Positions 62,441-64,000 of a stretch of DNA of 64,000 nucleotides are shown here, in pieces. Source of the stretch: Xylogone sp. PMI_703 (taxonomy: Eukaryota > Ascomycota > Leotiomycetes); contig JAJTUQ010000014.1 in NCBI GenBank assembly GCA_021399445.1, forward strand, positions 62,001 through 126,000, in the 5' to 3' direction. The translations under genes and the position numbers were made by a program. The notes beneath the pieces are model-generated. The model ran no database searches and had not been told where the DNA came from. It saw nothing but the letters and a program-made list of their open reading frames with translations. Position 1 is the first letter of the stretch; each line of letters begins with the position of its first letter.

Positions 62441-62963
62441 AAGGAACATCAGCATAAACAAACAACTTAGCCTTAGAGGAGAAAACCCCAGAAAGCCCTG
62501 TTTTTGCCAGCTAGGTAATTTTTACTTATTATAATACTTTGTTTTCTTTTTATTCTTGTTTAAGTCTCTCCTTTTCCTCTGTTTCTTTCTTTTCTCGTTC
62601 TTTGATCTCTTTTAGTTCTTTTATCGTAAAAATACCTTAAATAATCATATTATAACTTTTTATCTTGATTAACTTTTACAGTTTATAAAGACAAATTATA
62701 TAGGCCAAGACTTTCTTCTCCTTTTGTTTAAGATGTTCTTTCTCTTTGACCAAATGCTTTAACTTATTTATATTCGGATTAAACTTATACTTTTTACCCC
62801 GACAAATACATTTACTATACTTAATGGACTGAAAACTGTAATAACACTCTTTATTATTGACAAAGTAATAATAATACTTGAAAATCATAAAATAACCAGA
62901 ATTCTTTATCATTTTCCCTTTTTTCATATATCCTTCGTAATTAGACTTATACTTAAGTAACAT
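62440..62963 (-). pseudogene. Antisense zinc-cluster-like frame (aORF copy 5)
   Basis: An ATG at 62,963, 91 bp from the 3' LTR, opens 95 codons opposite to pol (MLLKYKSNYEGYMKKGKMIK). The cluster reads Y-Y-Y-Y-F-V-N-N-K-E-C, eight residues, Y-S-K-C, six residues, Y. That is C-x2-C-x6-C-x8-C-x2-C-x6-C with four of six Cys turned to Tyr by TGY to TAY. A coiled-coil-like stretch (KLKHLVKEKEHLKQKEKKVL) follows. Beyond the stop the frame goes on with KELKEIKEREKKETEEKERL and a segment YADVPFDKVWLTS shared with the copies at 29.4 and 42.4 kb. It is the longest open antisense copy in the window. Confidence 0.6.
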
Positions 62964-63053
62964 AATAAAAAGAAAAGAAGATTTGGTTCCCGGGAAGAAG
63001 TTTATAACTATAACTTTAAACGTTAAAACAACATTAAGCTAGGAAAGGGATAA

Positions 63054-63638
63054 TGTTATAACCTTACAAGGTTATAATAAGTGACTAGATTATAAAGTTT
63101 TTATAGTTATTACTTTAGTTAAATAAATATAGATTAAGACAGTTATTAAGGACCTGGTTATAATATTACTAATATTATTACATTATTAGTACTAATAAAA
63201 GAATAATATAAGTTTAACATTAATATTATAAAAAGAGTTATATAAGTTGAAGGATAATATTATCAAAGTTATAATATTAACCCTTTGATTATACTAATTA
63301 AATAATAATATTATCAGGAAATTAGTATTACCTTTCTGCTTATACTAGCTATTTACTTGTATATGCAGACAACTAGTACTAACAAATAAACAATTACGTA
63401 AGATGTATATTCAGTATATCAAGTATAAAGTATAACTAATATATTTAATATACTAACCCTCATTATATAAATAAATAGTTTCATAGTAAATAAGAACCTT
63501 GTACTTAACTCAATTGATTTACAGTATACTTGTATTTCATAGTAACTATCCTAAGCCTTGTGAAGTTATTCTCTTGCCCTTTACCTTCGTCTATCATTTG
63601 AGTGATAGACAACCCCATATCCTAGTAAGAATGTTACA
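63054..63638 (+). repeat. 3' LTR of the 49,471-63,638 element
   Basis: 585 bp, TGTTATAACC...GAATGTTACA. Same length as its partner and the same U3 block. Confidence 0.9.
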
Positions 63639-63643
63639 TTTTG

Positions 63644-63868
63644 TATAAAAGAACGTCTTTTCTAATATTAATAACTTTATTCTTTAAATCTTAAAAACTA
63701 AAGATTAATTACTATAATTAAAATTATATATACAAATAGAAGAAGTCTTATCTTACTAATAATTATTGTTTAAGGTAAATATTATATAAGTTCTTAATAT
63801 AATAAAAGCAAGTTAAATAGTCTAGAGTTAATTAAATTGACTAATAATAGTTATATAACTAATTATGT
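63644..63868. other. AT-rich spacer, no gene
   Basis: About 225 bp of AT-rich non-repeat sequence between two insertions. Nothing recognisable. Confidence 0.5.
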
Positions 63869-64000
63869 TGTTATAATATAGCTAAAATTACAGAAGACCT
63901 GAGGCTCGACAGACGAAAACATTGTATAAAGAACTTAACATAGACCAGGATCTCGTAACTAAGTATTATGTAATAAGGATTATTAAGATCATTAGGATCA
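63869..64000 (+). repeat. Partial family B LTR, cut by the window end
   Basis: It begins TGTTATAATATAGC and continues with GACCTGAGGCTCG, which aligns base for base with the reverse complement of the solo LTR at 22,152-22,496, allowing for C/T and G/A changes. The rest lies outside the window. Confidence 0.75.

Larger units (their letters stand above)
49471..63638 (+). mobile_element. Family A chromovirus split by a family B element (TSD TTTTG)
   Basis: A plus-strand element with two LTRs of exactly 585 bp (49,471-50,055 and 63,054-63,638). It is flanked by a perfect 5-bp duplication TTTTG (49,466-49,470 and 63,639-63,643). Without the inner element and its duplication it is 7.3 kb, the family length. 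The purine tract AGGAAAGGGATAA abuts the 3' LTR. Confidence 0.92.

Noticed and set aside
49471..63638. A functional, autonomous retrotransposon
   Set aside because: Gag, protease, RT and integrase all carry multiple stops, and the element is split by another.
1..64000. CRISPR arrays, rRNA and tRNA genes, telomere repeats
   Set aside because: None seen on reading; the tandem units found lie in LTRs and lack regular spacers.

Overview
The window looks like nuclear DNA of a filamentous ascomycete (Pezizomycotina). The evidence is short phased introns (45-71 bp), two Zn(II)2Cys6 transcription factors, a fungal-type Baeyer-Villiger monooxygenase, and long AT-rich blocks of LTR retrotransposons mutated in the way expected of repeat-induced point mutation (RIP: C to T and G to A, CAA/CAG to stop, TGY Cys to TAY Tyr). 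All genes, splice sites and repeat boundaries were read by eye; nothing was searched against a database.

Layout. (1) 1-13,556 is an AT-rich block. An old minus-strand Ty3/Gypsy relic (about 908-12,450) is interrupted by a solo LTR (1778-2376) and a full-length plus-strand chromovirus (4093-11,428), and is followed by a relic of a different integrase-type transposon (about 12,460-13,555). (2) 13,557-27,466 is a gene island of ordinary base composition. It holds a Zn2Cys6 regulator (14,424-16,269, minus), a complete nine-exon Baeyer-Villiger monooxygenase (19,156-21,400, plus) and a second Zn2Cys6 regulator (24,405-26,752, plus). It also holds gene remnants, one nearly unmutated solo LTR (22,152-22,496) and two adjoining MITEs with intact target-site duplications. 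(3) 27,472-49,213 is one minus-strand chromovirus split by two younger copies of the same family, one in its 3'-end region and one inside its 5' LTR. (4) 49,471-63,638 is a plus-strand chromovirus of that family, split by a full-length element of a second chromovirus family (54,914-61,769). (5) 63,869-64,000 is the start of another LTR of that second family.

The insertion history is unusually readable, because nine elements or solo LTRs have recognisable 5-bp target-site duplications. Inner insertions look less RIP-mutated than outer ones.

The most interesting observation is an antisense reading frame between pol and the 3' LTR in every full-length chromovirus here. In five copies, from two families, it keeps the spacing C-x2-C-x6-C-x8-C-x2-C-x6/8-C (many Cys now read Tyr, as RIP predicts), followed by a coiled-coil-like tail in the better-preserved copies. 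That is the spacing of a Gal4-type zinc cluster. The sixth copy keeps paired CxxC motifs with other spacing. In the five family A copies the frame starts about 90 bp from the 3' LTR.

The three island genes could be a small oxidative or secondary-metabolism locus with its own regulators, but no core synthase is visible and no substrate can be named.
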